In this document: one piece after another, positions 53,025 to 63,657 of the stretch
How positions within the stretch are numbered: position 1 is the first letter of the stretch
Layout of the letters: each line of letters begins with the position of its first letter
Program-made: the position numbers and the translations under genes
DNA from: an uncultured Mucilaginibacter sp.
Lineage (GTDB): Bacteria > Bacteroidota > Bacteroidia > Sphingobacteriales > Sphingobacteriaceae
Assembly: GCA_903864275.1 (NCBI GenBank)
Contig: CAIPFE010000015.1
Span: 62,001-126,000, forward strand
Reading direction: 5' to 3'
DNA length: 64,000 bases
The notes under the pieces: model-generated
What the model was told of the DNA's origin: nothing
What the model saw: the letters and a program-made list of their open reading frames with translations, nothing else
The model's database searches: none

Positions 53025-53870
53025 TTGAACAAAGAACTTATTGACCAATTTATTGTAAATTCCATTAATGAAGACGTTGGCGATGGCGACCATACATCTT
53101 TAGCCACCATCCCAGCCGGGACCAAAGGCAAAGCAAAACTTTTAGTTAAAGATGAAGGGATTTTAGCTGGCGTTGAGCTGGCTGAAGAAATATTTCATAT
53201 TGTTGATGCCGAACTTAAGTTGAACATTTTTTTAAAAGACGGCGCAAACGTAAAATATGGTGATATTGCTTTTATAGTTGAGGGCGATGCGCAAAGCATA
53301 TTAAAGGCCGAACGCCTTGTGCTTAACTGCATGCAGCGCATGAGCGGCATTGCAACAAAAACCCGGCAAATAGTTAATATTTTAAATGATACCCCTACCA
53401 GGGTTTTGGATACCCGAAAAACCACGCCGGGCCTTAGGTATCTTGAAAAATGGGCCGTTCGTATTGGCGGCGGGGTAAATCACCGGTTTGGTTTATACGA
53501 TATGATATTGATTAAGGATAACCATGTGGATTATTCAGGCGGGATAAAGCAGGCTATTGAAAAAGCAAATAAATACCTTCACAGACAAAACAAAAAGCTT
53601 GAGATAGAGATCGAAGTACGAAACCTTGACGAACTGGAGCAAGTTTTGCAAACCGGTGGCATAAACCGTATATTGCTGGATAACTTTAATTTCCCTGATT
53701 TGCGTAAAGCAGTAGATATTATTGACGGGAAATTTGTTACCGAAGCATCAGGCGGGATAACTATTGATAATATAGGGGATTATGCAGCGTGTGGTGTTGA
53801 TTATATATCTGTTGGGGCATTAACACATTCAGTTAAAAGTTTGGATTTGAGTTTAAAGGCGGTAGATTAG
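53025..53870 (+). CDS. nadC: nicotinate-nucleotide pyrophosphorylase (quinolinate phosphoribosyltransferase)
   Basis: 281 residues from TTG 53025 (read as M-N-K-E-L-I-D-Q-F). Motifs are E-D-V-G-D-G-D-H-T-S, the substrate block T-R-K-T-T-P-G-L-R and K-D-N-H. It makes nicotinate mononucleotide from quinolinate and PRPP in NAD synthesis. The TTG start is chosen because it fits the family length and lies downstream of the promoter; the frame reaches back to an ATG at 52974 inside the repeat element. Confidence 0.92.
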   Translation: MNKELIDQFIVNSINEDVGDGDHTSLATIPAGTKGKAKLLVKDEGILAGVELAEEIFHIVDAELKLNIFLKDGANVKYGDIAFIVEGDAQSILKAERLVLNCMQRMSGIATKTRQIVNILNDTPTRVLDTRKTTPGLRYLEKWAVRIGGGVNHRFGLYDMILIKDNHVDYSGGIKQAIEKANKYLHRQNKKLEIEIEVRNLDELEQVLQTGGINRILLDNFNFPDLRKAVDIIDGKFVTEASGGITIDNIGDYAACGVDYISVGALTHSVKSLDLSLKAVD

Positions 53871-54006
53871 TGATTAGAGGCTGGAGATTTGAGATTAAGT
53901 CGAAAGAGCCCGAAAGGTGCCATTGGGTTTTATTTGCTCGCTTTTTCAGCTTCTCAAACTCTCTTTTTTTCTTCCGGACTTTCGGACTTTCCGGACTTTC
54001 GGACTA
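53868..54006. repeat. degenerate word repeats between nadC and plsY
   Basis: The left part, starting with the nadC TAG stop, carries GATTAGAGGCTGGAGATT words like those at 11404 and 62900. The right part has tandem CGGACTTTC words (about 53973-54005). The two sides do not pair well, so this looks like a decayed or composite element. Confidence 0.5.
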
Positions 54007-54032
54007 AATAAATTTAGTAATATTGCGGTGAA

Positions 54033-54677
54033 ATGATAACTGGCTATTCGATTTCAGCACTTATCCTGGCCTATTTATGCGGGTCTATCCCAACTGCTGT
54101 GTGGATCGGGCTGGCATTTTATGGTATTGATGTGCGGGAATATGGCAGCGGAAATGCCGGCGCAACAAATACATTCAGGGTGCTGGGTAAAAAAGCCGGG
54201 ATACCTGTTATGCTCCTCGATATTTTAAAAGGATGGACGGCCACCAATCTCGCATACTTCATTGGCGTTTCAACAACCGGTGCTTATCATTCAATTGCTT
54301 ATACAAATTATGCGCTGGCTTTGGGTATTGCCGCTGTTATGGGGCATTTGTTCCCAATTTTTGCCGGATTTCGTGGTGGTAAGGGTATAGCAACCCTGTT
54401 CGGAATGATACTGGCCATCCACCTGCAGGCCGCTTTACTTTGCGTTTGTGTTTTTATAGTAGTGCTGTTAATTACCCGGTACGTATCCTTAAGTTCAATC
54501 GTAGCCGGCTTTACTTATCCTATAGGCGTCACATTTATATTCCCGAGCAACAGGACAGTCGTTATTTATGGCATGTGTATTTGCGTATTGATATTGGTTA
54601 CCCATCAAAAAAATATCGAGCGTTTATTGAAAGGAAAGGAATCGAGAGTTAACTTGTTTAAAGGAAAAACGGCATGA
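54033..54677 (+). CDS. plsY: glycerol-3-phosphate acyltransferase PlsY
   Basis: 214 residues, five to six membrane helices, with the signature G-S-G-N-A-G-A-T-N (about 38-46) and G-F-R-G-G-K-G. It transfers acyl from acyl phosphate to glycerol-3-phosphate, the first step of phospholipid synthesis. Confidence 0.95.
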   Translation: MITGYSISALILAYLCGSIPTAVWIGLAFYGIDVREYGSGNAGATNTFRVLGKKAGIPVMLLDILKGWTATNLAYFIGVSTTGAYHSIAYTNYALALGIAAVMGHLFPIFAGFRGGKGIATLFGMILAIHLQAALLCVCVFIVVLLITRYVSLSSIVAGFTYPIGVTFIFPSNRTVVIYGMCICVLILVTHQKNIERLLKGKESRVNLFKGKTA

Positions 54678-54740
54678 GTTGATGATTAACCATCAACATT
54701 TGTTCCCCCCTAAATGTCATCCGCTTAATAACAGCAGTTT

Positions 54741-55490
54741 ATGAGCAAGCCACGATTTTTGCAAGCGCATTGGAAAAACCTTTTGATGCTTAACTATGAA
54801 GTTGATCCTGAAATTTTGAAACCTTATTTACCTGCCGCAACAGTTTTGGACCTGTGGCAGGGAAAATCGCTGGTAAGCGTGGTTGGTTTTATGTTTTTAG
54901 ATACAAAAGTGCTCGGCATCAAATGGCCATGGCACATCAGTTTTGAAGAGGTAAACCTGCGATTTTATGTAAAACATTTCGACGGTAAGCAATGGAAAAG
55001 GGGCGCTGTGTTTATAAGCGAAATTGTACCAAAAAGCCTGATAGTACTTATAGCGAACAATTTATATAAAGAGCATTACCGAGCCCTACCTATGCGTCAT
55101 TCTGTTATTCCGGACGGGGGAAACCACACCAAATTTTTATATGAATGGAGACTAAAGGGCGTATGGAATAAACTGGGCGCAACAGTAAGTGATCATTTTG
55201 AGAATATTGCGCCGGGAAGTCCGGAAGAATTTATTTTTGAGCACTACTGGGGTTATAACAGCCTAAGCCTAACCAAAACGATGGAATACCAGGTTGAACA
55301 TGTATCATGGCAGATTGCAAAAGTAAAAGATCATATTTTAACAGCTGATATTACCAGTTTATACGGTGAAGACTTTGCTCCTTTTTTAAATAAAGCGCCT
55401 TATTCGGCATTTTTTGCAAACGGATCGGGTATTAGTGTGAGGATGGGGAGGAAGATAGTGTTTGACCCAGCACCTCCAATATCGCTTTAG
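54741..55490 (+). CDS. DUF2071 (YqjF-like) protein, copy 2
   Basis: 249 residues with typical DUF2071 features: A-H-W-K-N-L-L-M-L-N-Y near the start, P-Y-L-P, and V-G-F-M-F-L-D-T-K-V-L-G. Function is unknown. It is only distantly similar to the copy at 30454. Its last 59 nt overlap the 3' end of convergent pabB. Confidence 0.85.
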   Translation: MSKPRFLQAHWKNLLMLNYEVDPEILKPYLPAATVLDLWQGKSLVSVVGFMFLDTKVLGIKWPWHISFEEVNLRFYVKHFDGKQWKRGAVFISEIVPKSLIVLIANNLYKEHYRALPMRHSVIPDGGNHTKFLYEWRLKGVWNKLGATVSDHFENIAPGSPEEFIFEHYWGYNSLSLTKTMEYQVEHVSWQIAKVKDHILTADITSLYGEDFAPFLNKAPYSAFFANGSGISVRMGRKIVFDPAPPISL

Positions 55491-56721
55491 CCTTAAGCAG
55501 GCATTCTTCATATTCTTTTTCAGCATCCGCATGAAAAGTAATGGCGCTGCCTGTATGGAATGAAAGGTATTTATTCTTTTGATTATATAACAAAGTCCGA
55601 ATCACCACATTAAAGTCAAAATCATTATCGGGTGTAAAATAACCGATAGCCCCGGAATAAACGCCCCTTTTGCTATGTTCATATTGTTCCATTAACCGCA
55701 TGGCGCTGATCTTCGGAGCACCCGTCATGCTGCCCATAGGGAAGGCGTTTTTTATAGCTTGGATTGCGGATATGCCGTCCTCCAACTCGCAAACAACCGT
55801 CGAGATCATTTGGTGCACCTGCTTAAAGCTGTATATCCCAAACAATTCTTCGGTTTTAACAGTGCCCTTTTTTGCCGAGCGCGTAAGATCGTTACGCACC
55901 AGGTCAACTATCATTACGTTTTCTTGTAATTCCTTTGCGTGGTTCCTTAATTGTTCTTTGATGTGTTCGTCCTCTATTTCACTTTCACCACGCCTTGCAG
56001 TTCCTTTGATGGGTTGCGAGATCAATTTTTCCCTACGTTTGGCCAGGAAACGTTCCGGTGAGGCGCACAGGATATAATTGTCTTTCCATTTAAAAAACGC
56101 GGCGAAAGGGTTCGGTGAAATTTCATTCAGCCTCAAAAAAACAGCCAGGGGATCAATTGCCGCATCCTCAGCAAAAAACTCCTGGCAAAGATTGGTTACA
56201 TAAATATCGCCCCGGTTAATGTGCTCTTTTATCTTTTCAACTGTTCTTAAATATGCTGATCTGGTGAAGCGGGCTCGTATATTTATTGGGGTTTGTTCAG
56301 GGTATGGCGAAATGACTTGTTTCTCAACGCTTTCAAAAACCTGTTGAGGGTTATCCGCGATTATTTCTATTGTATCACCCCTAATGAGGATAAGATATCG
56401 GGGAACGAAAAAATAAAGATCAGGAAAATGGAGGTGGTCGGGATTTGATGATGACAAGTTTTCTGTTTCATTCTTGAGATCGTAACCAAAAAAGCCGGTC
56501 ATCCAGCCGGTATGATTTTTACGAAATTGTTCTAATCGGTCAAAGGCAGTTCCCGCTTCCGCTATAATTTCATCTTTTGCGTCGACGGCTATAAGAGCAT
56601 CGAATTTCGTATATTGATCTTCGAACCCGTTTGAATCAAGATAACAAAAAATAGCAGACGATGCTGCCCATTGTAAGGCTTTTGTTTTAAAAGCTTGAGG
56701 ATCGGTTATTGAAATGATCAC
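55432..56721 (-). CDS. pabB: aminodeoxychorismate synthase component I (PabB / chorismate-binding family)
   Basis: 429 residues of the chorismate-binding family, with P-I-K-G-T-A-R-R-G-E-S-E, D-L-V-R-N-D-L and G-S-M-T-G-A-P-K. It has no fused glutaminase or lyase domain. PabB forms aminodeoxychorismate for folate; anthranilate synthase is the alternative, but the P-I-K-G-T motif fits PabB. The aminotransferase at 10560 could provide PabC. Its 3' end overlaps the DUF2071 gene on the other strand. Confidence 0.87.
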   Translation of the reverse strand: MIISITDPQAFKTKALQWAASSAIFCYLDSNGFEDQYTKFDALIAVDAKDEIIAEAGTAFDRLEQFRKNHTGWMTGFFGYDLKNETENLSSSNPDHLHFPDLYFFVPRYLILIRGDTIEIIADNPQQVFESVEKQVISPYPEQTPINIRARFTRSAYLRTVEKIKEHINRGDIYVTNLCQEFFAEDAAIDPLAVFLRLNEISPNPFAAFFKWKDNYILCASPERFLAKRREKLISQPIKGTARRGESEIEDEHIKEQLRNHAKELQENVMIVDLVRNDLTRSAKKGTVKTEELFGIYSFKQVHQMISTVVCELEDGISAIQAIKNAFPMGSMTGAPKISAMRLMEQYEHSKRGVYSGAIGYFTPDNDFDFNVVIRTLLYNQKNKYLSFHTGSAITFHADAEKEYEECLLKAKAILEVLGQTLSSSPSSH

Positions 56722-56778
56722 TAATTAAAATTGCTATCGTATTGACGCAAAGCATCGCATCTATACACCCAATTAATA

Positions 56779-58104
<1,326 letters not shown>

Positions 58105-58107
58105 CTA

Positions 58108-58575
58108 TTAAACTTTTCTTTCGCAATAACCTGCGCGCAGCTTTTCGCAATTGCCATACAGGTTTAGGGAGTGGTGCTTTATTTCAAATTTCAGCAGGCC
58201 GCCCATCATACTTTGTATTTGCTGTATGCGGGGGTCGCAAAACTCCACTACTTTGCCGCAATCAATGCAAATAATATGGTCATGCTGCTTATAGCCGTAT
58301 GATTTTTCGAACTGGGCCATGTTTTTACCAAACTGGTGCTTGGTAACCAGGTCGCATGATACCAGCAGCTCCAACGTATTGTACACAGTGGCACGGCTAA
58401 CGCGGTATTTTTTATTTTTCATATGGATATACAACGATTCCACATCAAAATGATCACTTCTTGAATAGATTTCTTCGAGTATTGCAAAACGTTCAGGTGT
58501 CTTCCTGAGGTTTTTATTTTCGAGATAGGCCTCGAAAATTTTCTTAACCATTGCTATGGTTTCCTGTTGAGGCAT
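58108..58575 (-). CDS. Fur-family transcriptional repressor
   Basis: 155 residues. The winged-helix part (about 15-90) contains the recognition region S-R-A-T-V-Y-N-T-L. The metal region has [10 protein letters not shown] and a C-terminal pair C-E-K-L-R-A-G-Y-C. Fur versus PerR or Zur cannot be settled. Promoter box TAACTTTG lies 17 nt upstream. Confidence 0.9.
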   Translation of the reverse strand: MPQQETIAMVKKIFEAYLENKNLRKTPERFAILEEIYSRSDHFDVESLYIHMKNKKYRVSRATVYNTLELLVSCDLVTKHQFGKNMAQFEKSYGYKQHDHIICIDCGKVVEFCDPRIQQIQSMMGGLLKFEIKHHSLNLYGNCEKLRAGYCERKV

Positions 58576-58592
58576 GTTGTTTTATTAAAGGA

Positions 58593-58600
58593 CAAAGTTA
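58593..58600 (-). promoter_or_regulatory. -7 box TAACTTTG of the fur-family gene
   Basis: Exact TAnnTTTG match on the minus strand, 17 nt ahead of ATG 58575. Confidence 0.55.
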
Positions 58601-58630
58601 TTAAAATTAGTTTATGGTTGATTAATTTTT

Positions 58631-58715
58631 GTGAGTAGTGAGTGGTGAATAGTGCGTTATAAAACTCTTTACATCGAATAATGACCACTCACTTCTGACC
58701 ACTCACCACTCACTA
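58631..58715. repeat. word-repeat inverted element between relA/spoT and fur (AGTGAGTGG type)
   Basis: The left arm 58631-58654 and right arm 58686-58714 consist of AGTGAGTGG/TGAATAGTG words and complements. The right end supplies the TAG stop of the relA/spoT gene. Probably its terminator. Confidence 0.7.
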
Positions 58716-60935
58716 AGACACCTTCTCGGCCACCGAATCAAAACGATTAACGCCCGTAACGCCCTTCACTGTCTTTAATTTTTTTATCAGGTTATCCAGG
58801 TGCTCGGTATCATTAACATAAACCATTATCGAACCTTCGAAAATACCGTTATCACTGTCGACGGTTATAGAGCGCATGTTCACTTTAAAATCGTTGGATA
58901 TTACGGTGGTTAGCTTATTGATCAAGCCTACATCATCAATTCCCGTAATGCGCAAGCCGGTTAAAAACGCCAGTTCCTGCTGGTTTGTCCACCTTGCTTT
59001 TACAATACGGTAGCCATAATTGGCCATCAGTTTGGCAGCGTTGGGGCAATTAGTGCGGTGTATTTTTATGCCGTCGCTTACGGTAATAAAACCAAACACA
59101 TCATCGCCGGGGATGGGGTTACAACAGGCTGCCAGCTTATAGTCAATTTTCTGCATGTCCTCCCCTATCAGCAGCATATCGCTGTCTTTGGCTTTTAAAT
59201 TCCGCATCAGGCTTTGTACCTGTTCAGCTTCAATTTTATCCTGCGGCTTATTTTCTATTACTTTTTCCGATGCCTGGTAGTCTTTCAGGTCCTTCATATC
59301 TATAATGCCCTGGGCGACATTAAAGAAGAGGTCCTGTGTTGAGGGCAGCTTAAAGTAATAGCTCAGTTTATGTATATTTTCGGAATTATAGGTGATCTTC
59401 AACGATTTAAGCTTTCGTTCAAGTATCTCTTTACCATCCTCGGCAATTTTGCGTTTTTCTTCCTTCAACGCCGATTTGATCTTTGCTTTTGCCTTCGCTG
59501 TAACAACAATATTCAACCAGTCTTCCTTCGGCGTTTGTTTGCCCGATGTAATGATCTCCACCTGGTCGCCGTTCTGCAGCTTGTGGTTTAAGGGTACCAG
59601 TTTATGGTTAACTTTGGCGCCAATACAACTCGCGCCAACATCAGTATGGATCTCAAAAGCAAAATCAAGCGCCGTGGCGTTCAGCGGTAACTGGATTAGC
59701 GAGCCTTTGGGTGTAAAAATAAATATCTCGTCAGAGAACAAATTCATTTTAAAATCATCCAAAAAGTCGAGCGCATTCGAATCAGGATTTTTGAGCATAT
59801 CACGCACTTTTTGCACCCATTGGTCCAATCCGCTGTCGCTTGATGATTCTTTATATTTCCAATGTGCCGCAAAACCCTTTTCGGCAATTTCATTCATCCT
59901 TTTGGTACGAATCTGCACTTCAACCCATTGCCCGCGCGGGCCCATTACAGTAGTGTGCAGCGATTCGTATCCATTTGCTTTGGGCGACGATATCCAGTCG
60001 CGCAGCCTGTCGGGGTTAGGGCGGTAAAGGTCAGTAACTATTGAATAGGCCTTCCAGCAATCAGCCTTTTCGTGTTCCGGGGTGCTGTCTAATATGATCC
60101 TGATCGCAAAAAGGTCGTAAACTTCCTCAAAGGGAACGGACTTTTTTTTCATTTTATTCCAGATGGAATGGATCGATTTTGGCCGGCCAAACAAATCAGC
60201 TTCCAGGCCCTGGCCTTCAAGCACCTTTTTAACAGGGTCAATAAAATCCCTTATAAATTTCTCACGTTCGGCTTTCTTTTCGTTAAGTTTTGCTTTTATT
60301 ATCTGGTACATTTCCTTTTCCATGTATTTCATGGAAAGGTCTTCCAACTCTGACTTAATGGCATATAAACCCAGCCGGTGGGCCAGTGGGGCATATAAAT
60401 AAACCGTTTCTGATGATAGTTTTAGCTGCTTATCGCGCGGCATAAACTCCATCGTACGCATATTATGTAAACGGTCGGCCAGTTTTATCAATATAACCCT
60501 AACATCGTCCGCCAGGGTAAGGAGCATTTTGCGAAAATTTTCGGCCTGTAAAGAACTATTGGTGTCAAAAACACCCGATATCTTAGTCAGGCCATCAATG
60601 ATCATCGCTACCTTCTTACCAAACTCCCTTTCGATATCGTCCAGGGTCATGTTGGTGTCTTCCACTACATCGTGCAGGAGTGCACAAACAATAGAGGTGG
60701 TACCAAGGCCTATCTCTTCGGCAGCGATCTGGGCAACGGCAATCGGGTGATAAATATAAGGCTCGCCCGATTTGCGGCGCATATCTTTATGGCTTTCCAA
60801 CGCCATGTCAAAGGCTTTGCGTATCATGCGCTTATCGCCTTTTTGCATGGTTGATTTACACGCACGCAGCAATGCGCGGTATCTTTTTAATATCTCGTTC
60901 TTCTCTGCTTCCAGGTCAATCACTAATTCTTTCAT
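58713..60935 (-). CDS. bifunctional (p)ppGpp synthetase/hydrolase (RelA/SpoT)
   Basis: 740 residues with the full Rel architecture: HD hydrolase domain (A-L-L-H-D-V-V-E-D-T near 85-95), synthetase domain (about 240-370; D-L-F-A-I-R-I-I and G-Y-E-S-L-H-T-T), TGS domain (about 400-460; I-F-T-P-K-G), zinc-finger region (A-A-C-C-N-P-I-P-G-D) and a C-terminal ACT domain. The intact HD motif supports both synthesis and hydrolysis of the alarmone. Confidence 0.95.
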   Translation of the reverse strand: MKELVIDLEAEKNEILKRYRALLRACKSTMQKGDKRMIRKAFDMALESHKDMRRKSGEPYIYHPIAVAQIAAEEIGLGTTSIVCALLHDVVEDTNMTLDDIEREFGKKVAMIIDGLTKISGVFDTNSSLQAENFRKMLLTLADDVRVILIKLADRLHNMRTMEFMPRDKQLKLSSETVYLYAPLAHRLGLYAIKSELEDLSMKYMEKEMYQIIKAKLNEKKAEREKFIRDFIDPVKKVLEGQGLEADLFGRPKSIHSIWNKMKKKSVPFEEVYDLFAIRIILDSTPEHEKADCWKAYSIVTDLYRPNPDRLRDWISSPKANGYESLHTTVMGPRGQWVEVQIRTKRMNEIAEKGFAAHWKYKESSSDSGLDQWVQKVRDMLKNPDSNALDFLDDFKMNLFSDEIFIFTPKGSLIQLPLNATALDFAFEIHTDVGASCIGAKVNHKLVPLNHKLQNGDQVEIITSGKQTPKEDWLNIVVTAKAKAKIKSALKEEKRKIAEDGKEILERKLKSLKITYNSENIHKLSYYFKLPSTQDLFFNVAQGIIDMKDLKDYQASEKVIENKPQDKIEAEQVQSLMRNLKAKDSDMLLIGEDMQKIDYKLAACCNPIPGDDVFGFITVSDGIKIHRTNCPNAAKLMANYGYRIVKARWTNQQELAFLTGLRITGIDDVGLINKLTTVISNDFKVNMRSITVDSDNGIFEGSIMVYVNDTEHLDNLIKKLKTVKGVTGVNRFDSVAEKVS

Positions 60936-61019
60936 TGCTGCGTATTATTGTTTTATTATCATAAACTTGCAATAAAAATTATAATTGCAGGTTAATATCA
61001 AATACCAAAAAAAATGCGT

Positions 61020-61027
61020 TAATTTTG
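61020..61027 (+). promoter_or_regulatory. -7 box TAATTTTG of the DUF4294-gpx-bshB1 operon
   Basis: Exact TAnnTTTG match, 14 nt before ATG 61042. It also rules out the longer frame from 60985. Confidence 0.6.
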
Positions 61028-61041
61028 TATTACGTAAAATT

Positions 61042-61668
61042 ATGAAATTTATTGGTTTTCTGCTGTTGTTTTGTTGTGCGTTGGGAACATTAAAGGCCCA
61101 GACGGATAAGCCTGCACCACAGCCGGCACCCCTTTTACTTGGCAAAAACGATACCATAAAAACTTACCTAACTATTGACAGCGGCCGGATGATGCCATGG
61201 ATAGTAATGGAAGACGTTAAGATATTTGACACCCGCATATTTAAAAGCCAGGCTGATATTGACCAATACAAGCGTTTAAGGTACAATGTGCTAAAAGTAT
61301 TACCTTATGCACGTTTTGCAGGACAAAGGTACCGTAAACTACAACGTGACCTCGCCCTGACGGGCGATCACCACAAACAAAAAGAACTCATAAATAGCTG
61401 CGAAACTGAAATTAAAGATTTGTTTAATAAGCAAGTTAAAGACCTGACAATTAGTCAGGGAGAGATTTTGATAAAATTAATTGACAGGGAAACGGGCTAT
61501 ACCAGTTACGCGATGGTTAAAGATCTGAAAGGCGGATTTAATGCCTTTGTTCTTCAATCTGTTGCCAGGATATTTGGTCACGATTTAAAAGAGACTTACG
61601 ATCCTGATGAACAAAAAGACATTGAAGCTATATTATTCCAGGCTGGTTATAGCTCTTCTAACGACTAA
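61042..61668 (+). CDS. DUF4294 exported protein
   Basis: 208 residues from ATG 61042, with a signal peptide (about 1-20, G-T-L-K-A-Q). The body matches DUF4294, a Bacteroidota family of unknown function, with a helical middle (Y-K-R-L-R-Y-N-V-L-K-V-L-P-Y-A). It is first of a tight operon; the glutathione peroxidase gene starts 2 nt after its stop. Confidence 0.87.
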   Translation: MKFIGFLLLFCCALGTLKAQTDKPAPQPAPLLLGKNDTIKTYLTIDSGRMMPWIVMEDVKIFDTRIFKSQADIDQYKRLRYNVLKVLPYARFAGQRYRKLQRDLALTGDHHKQKELINSCETEIKDLFNKQVKDLTISQGEILIKLIDRETGYTSYAMVKDLKGGFNAFVLQSVARIFGHDLKETYDPDEQKDIEAILFQAGYSSSND

Positions 61669-61670
61669 TA

Positions 61671-62174
61671 ATGATTGATAATAACATCTACGGGTTTAAT
61701 GTTCAAAAATTAAACGGTGAAGAAGTCAGCTTGTCTGAATATAAAGATAAAGTTCTTTTAATAGTCAATACCGCTTCTCAATGCGGATTTACGCCCCAGC
61801 TAAACGAGCTTGTGGCGCTAAAGGATACATTTGAAGGAAAAGACTTTGAAATACTTGCATTTCCATCAAATGATTTTGGCGGCCAGGAACCGCTTGAAGG
61901 CAATGATTTAGCCAGTTTTTGCGAAATCCAAAGGGTTAATTACCCGGTTTTTGAAAAGATAAGGGTAAGGGGGCCGTACGCACACCCGTTGTACAAGTTT
62001 TTTGCAGATAAAAAGGAAAATGGCAAAATCCACTCCGTCCCAAGGTGGAATTTTCATAAATTTCTGATCAGCAAATCGGGCTTGGTTACAGATTTCTTTT
62101 ACCCATTTACCAAACCATTGTCTTCAAAGATCAGGAAACGGATAACCCGCCTACTATCCGCCTCAAATAAGTAA
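61671..62174 (+). CDS. glutathione peroxidase-family peroxidase
   Basis: 167 residues with the active-site block N-T-A-S-Q-C38-G-F-T, Gln in F-P-S-N-D-F-G-G-Q-E-P and Trp in P-R-W-N-F. It is the Cys form; most bacterial members use thioredoxin rather than glutathione. The next gene makes bacillithiol, which suggests bacillithiol-linked peroxide defence by inference. Confidence 0.92.
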   Translation: MIDNNIYGFNVQKLNGEEVSLSEYKDKVLLIVNTASQCGFTPQLNELVALKDTFEGKDFEILAFPSNDFGGQEPLEGNDLASFCEIQRVNYPVFEKIRVRGPYAHPLYKFFADKKENGKIHSVPRWNFHKFLISKSGLVTDFFYPFTKPLSSKIRKRITRLLSASNK

Positions 62175-62179
62175 TTTTT

Positions 62180-62902
62180 ATGATAAAACTGGATATATTA
62201 GTTTTGCCTGTGCACCCTGACGATGCTGAACTTGGCTGTGCAGGTACCATACTAAAACACGTAGCCAATGGTAAAAAAGTGGGCATTGTTGATCTTACCC
62301 GCGGCGAATTGGGCACAAGAGGCTCAGCAGAAATAAGGGAACAGGAGGCAACAGAAGCGGCAGGGATACTAGGGTTGTCAGTAAGGGAAAATATAGGGAT
62401 CCCTGATGGCTTTTTTCAAAATACACCTGAATACCAGTTAAAAGTTATTGAAGCAATACGTAAGTACCAGCCTGAAATTGTAATTACTAATGCCTATCAC
62501 GACAGGCACCCTGATCATGGCCGGGCAAATGAATTGGTGGAAGCTTCGGCATTTTTATCGGGCCTCCGGAAAATTGAAACTCATTTTAACGGCGAAATAC
62601 AGCAACCCTGGCGCCCCGGCCTGGTATTACATTTTATACAGGATAATTATATTATGCCCGATATTTTGATCGATGTTACTGAACATTGGGATAAAAAGAT
62701 TGAAAGCGTACTCGCTTACGGATCGCAGTTTCATAATCCTGAATGGCAGGACGAACCGCAAACCTATATATCATCCCCTGATTTTATAAAGATCATTGAA
62801 GCCCGTGCGCGCGAGTTTGGGAAAAGCATTAGTGTTAAATATGCCGAAGGCTTTACTTCACGGAAAATTTTGGGGGTGGATAATTTATTTGACCTGCGGT
62901 AG
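62180..62902 (+). CDS. bshB1: bacillithiol biosynthesis deacetylase BshB1
   Basis: 240 residues of the PIG-L/LmbE family. Zinc motif H-P-D-D-A-E-L-G, then R-G-E-L-G-T-R-G and H-D-R-H-P-D-H, all characteristic of BshB1. It deacetylates GlcNAc-malate, the second step of bacillithiol synthesis. It starts 5 nt after gpx. Its TAG stop begins a word-repeat element. Confidence 0.93.
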   Translation: MIKLDILVLPVHPDDAELGCAGTILKHVANGKKVGIVDLTRGELGTRGSAEIREQEATEAAGILGLSVRENIGIPDGFFQNTPEYQLKVIEAIRKYQPEIVITNAYHDRHPDHGRANELVEASAFLSGLRKIETHFNGEIQQPWRPGLVLHFIQDNYIMPDILIDVTEHWDKKIESVLAYGSQFHNPEWQDEPQTYISSPDFIKIIEARAREFGKSISVKYAEGFTSRKILGVDNLFDLR

Positions 62903-63008
62903 TGATTGGATATTAGAGATTGGAGATCATTGGTCAGAGATCAGTAATAACCTCCAGCCCCTGGTAACCCTCCTCAACTAATCTCTAATCTCCAGCCTCT
63001 GATCTCTA
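62900..63008. terminator. word-repeat inverted element between convergent bshB1 and the next gene (AGAGATTGG type)
   Basis: Left words TTAGAGATTGGAGAT and CAGAGATCAG pair imperfectly with right words AATCTCTAATCTCC and CTGATCTCT. The outermost bases supply the TAG stop on each strand. Confidence 0.65.
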
Positions 63009-63449
63009 AGCACGTACGTATTCAAAACGATTATTTTCGGTACTTCTTTCTCTTCTCAACTTATTTTCATTGGCGAGCTTTAAAAGTATGCCCGATAATT
63101 CGGACGTTTTAAAATCTGAATCAAAGGTTTCTTTGCAATAATTTGCTATTGATGAAATTGAACGCGCGGTATCGAAAAAATCCGTAGATAAAAGCTGGTT
63201 TAAAATTTTCGTCGCGCCGGGTTTTTTTGCTCCTTTTGAGGATACATAATTCCCATCGTCACCTCCCTTTTGTTTGTAGCCTCTTTTAATAAAAACCTCG
63301 GTGCCGTCCCCATCTGTCTTTTCCAATTCGATCAGTATATCCAATAGCCTGTCAACTACTCTTACTTGTACAGCTTCTGACTTGAAGGAATTAACAACTT
63401 CTGAGAGTTCAACCAGTTGTTTTTTTAATTTCTCGATATGCTTGCTCAT
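63006..63449 (-). CDS. hypothetical protein with coiled coil and C-terminal helical domain
   Basis: 147 residues. The first 45 form a likely coiled coil (L-K-K-Q-L-V-E-L-S-E-V-V). A charged glycine-rich linker follows (K-Q-K-G-G-D-D-G-N). The C-terminal 70 residues look like a winged-helix or small helical domain (S-I-A-N-Y-C-K-E-T-F... L-S-G-I-L-L-K-L-A). No family recognised; DNA binding is a guess. Convergent with bshB1. Confidence 0.7.
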   Translation of the reverse strand: MSKHIEKLKKQLVELSEVVNSFKSEAVQVRVVDRLLDILIELEKTDGDGTEVFIKRGYKQKGGDDGNYVSSKGAKKPGATKILNQLLSTDFFDTARSISSIANYCKETFDSDFKTSELSGILLKLANENKLRRERSTENNRFEYVRA

Positions 63450-63657
63450 GATAATTATAGCTTATAATTACTTATCTTTTCTAATCGAATTTAACACGAA
63501 TAATAATTAAGAATATTGCCTTGCTCGGTGAAAAAGTAGCAGGTATTAGCTTACATTGGGACAATATTCCCTTATTATACTTTTCATTGGCAAATAAACA
63601 GATAAAGTAGCTGATTTAACTGTAAAACAGGCTTTTGTATTAAAAGTGTTACACTTA

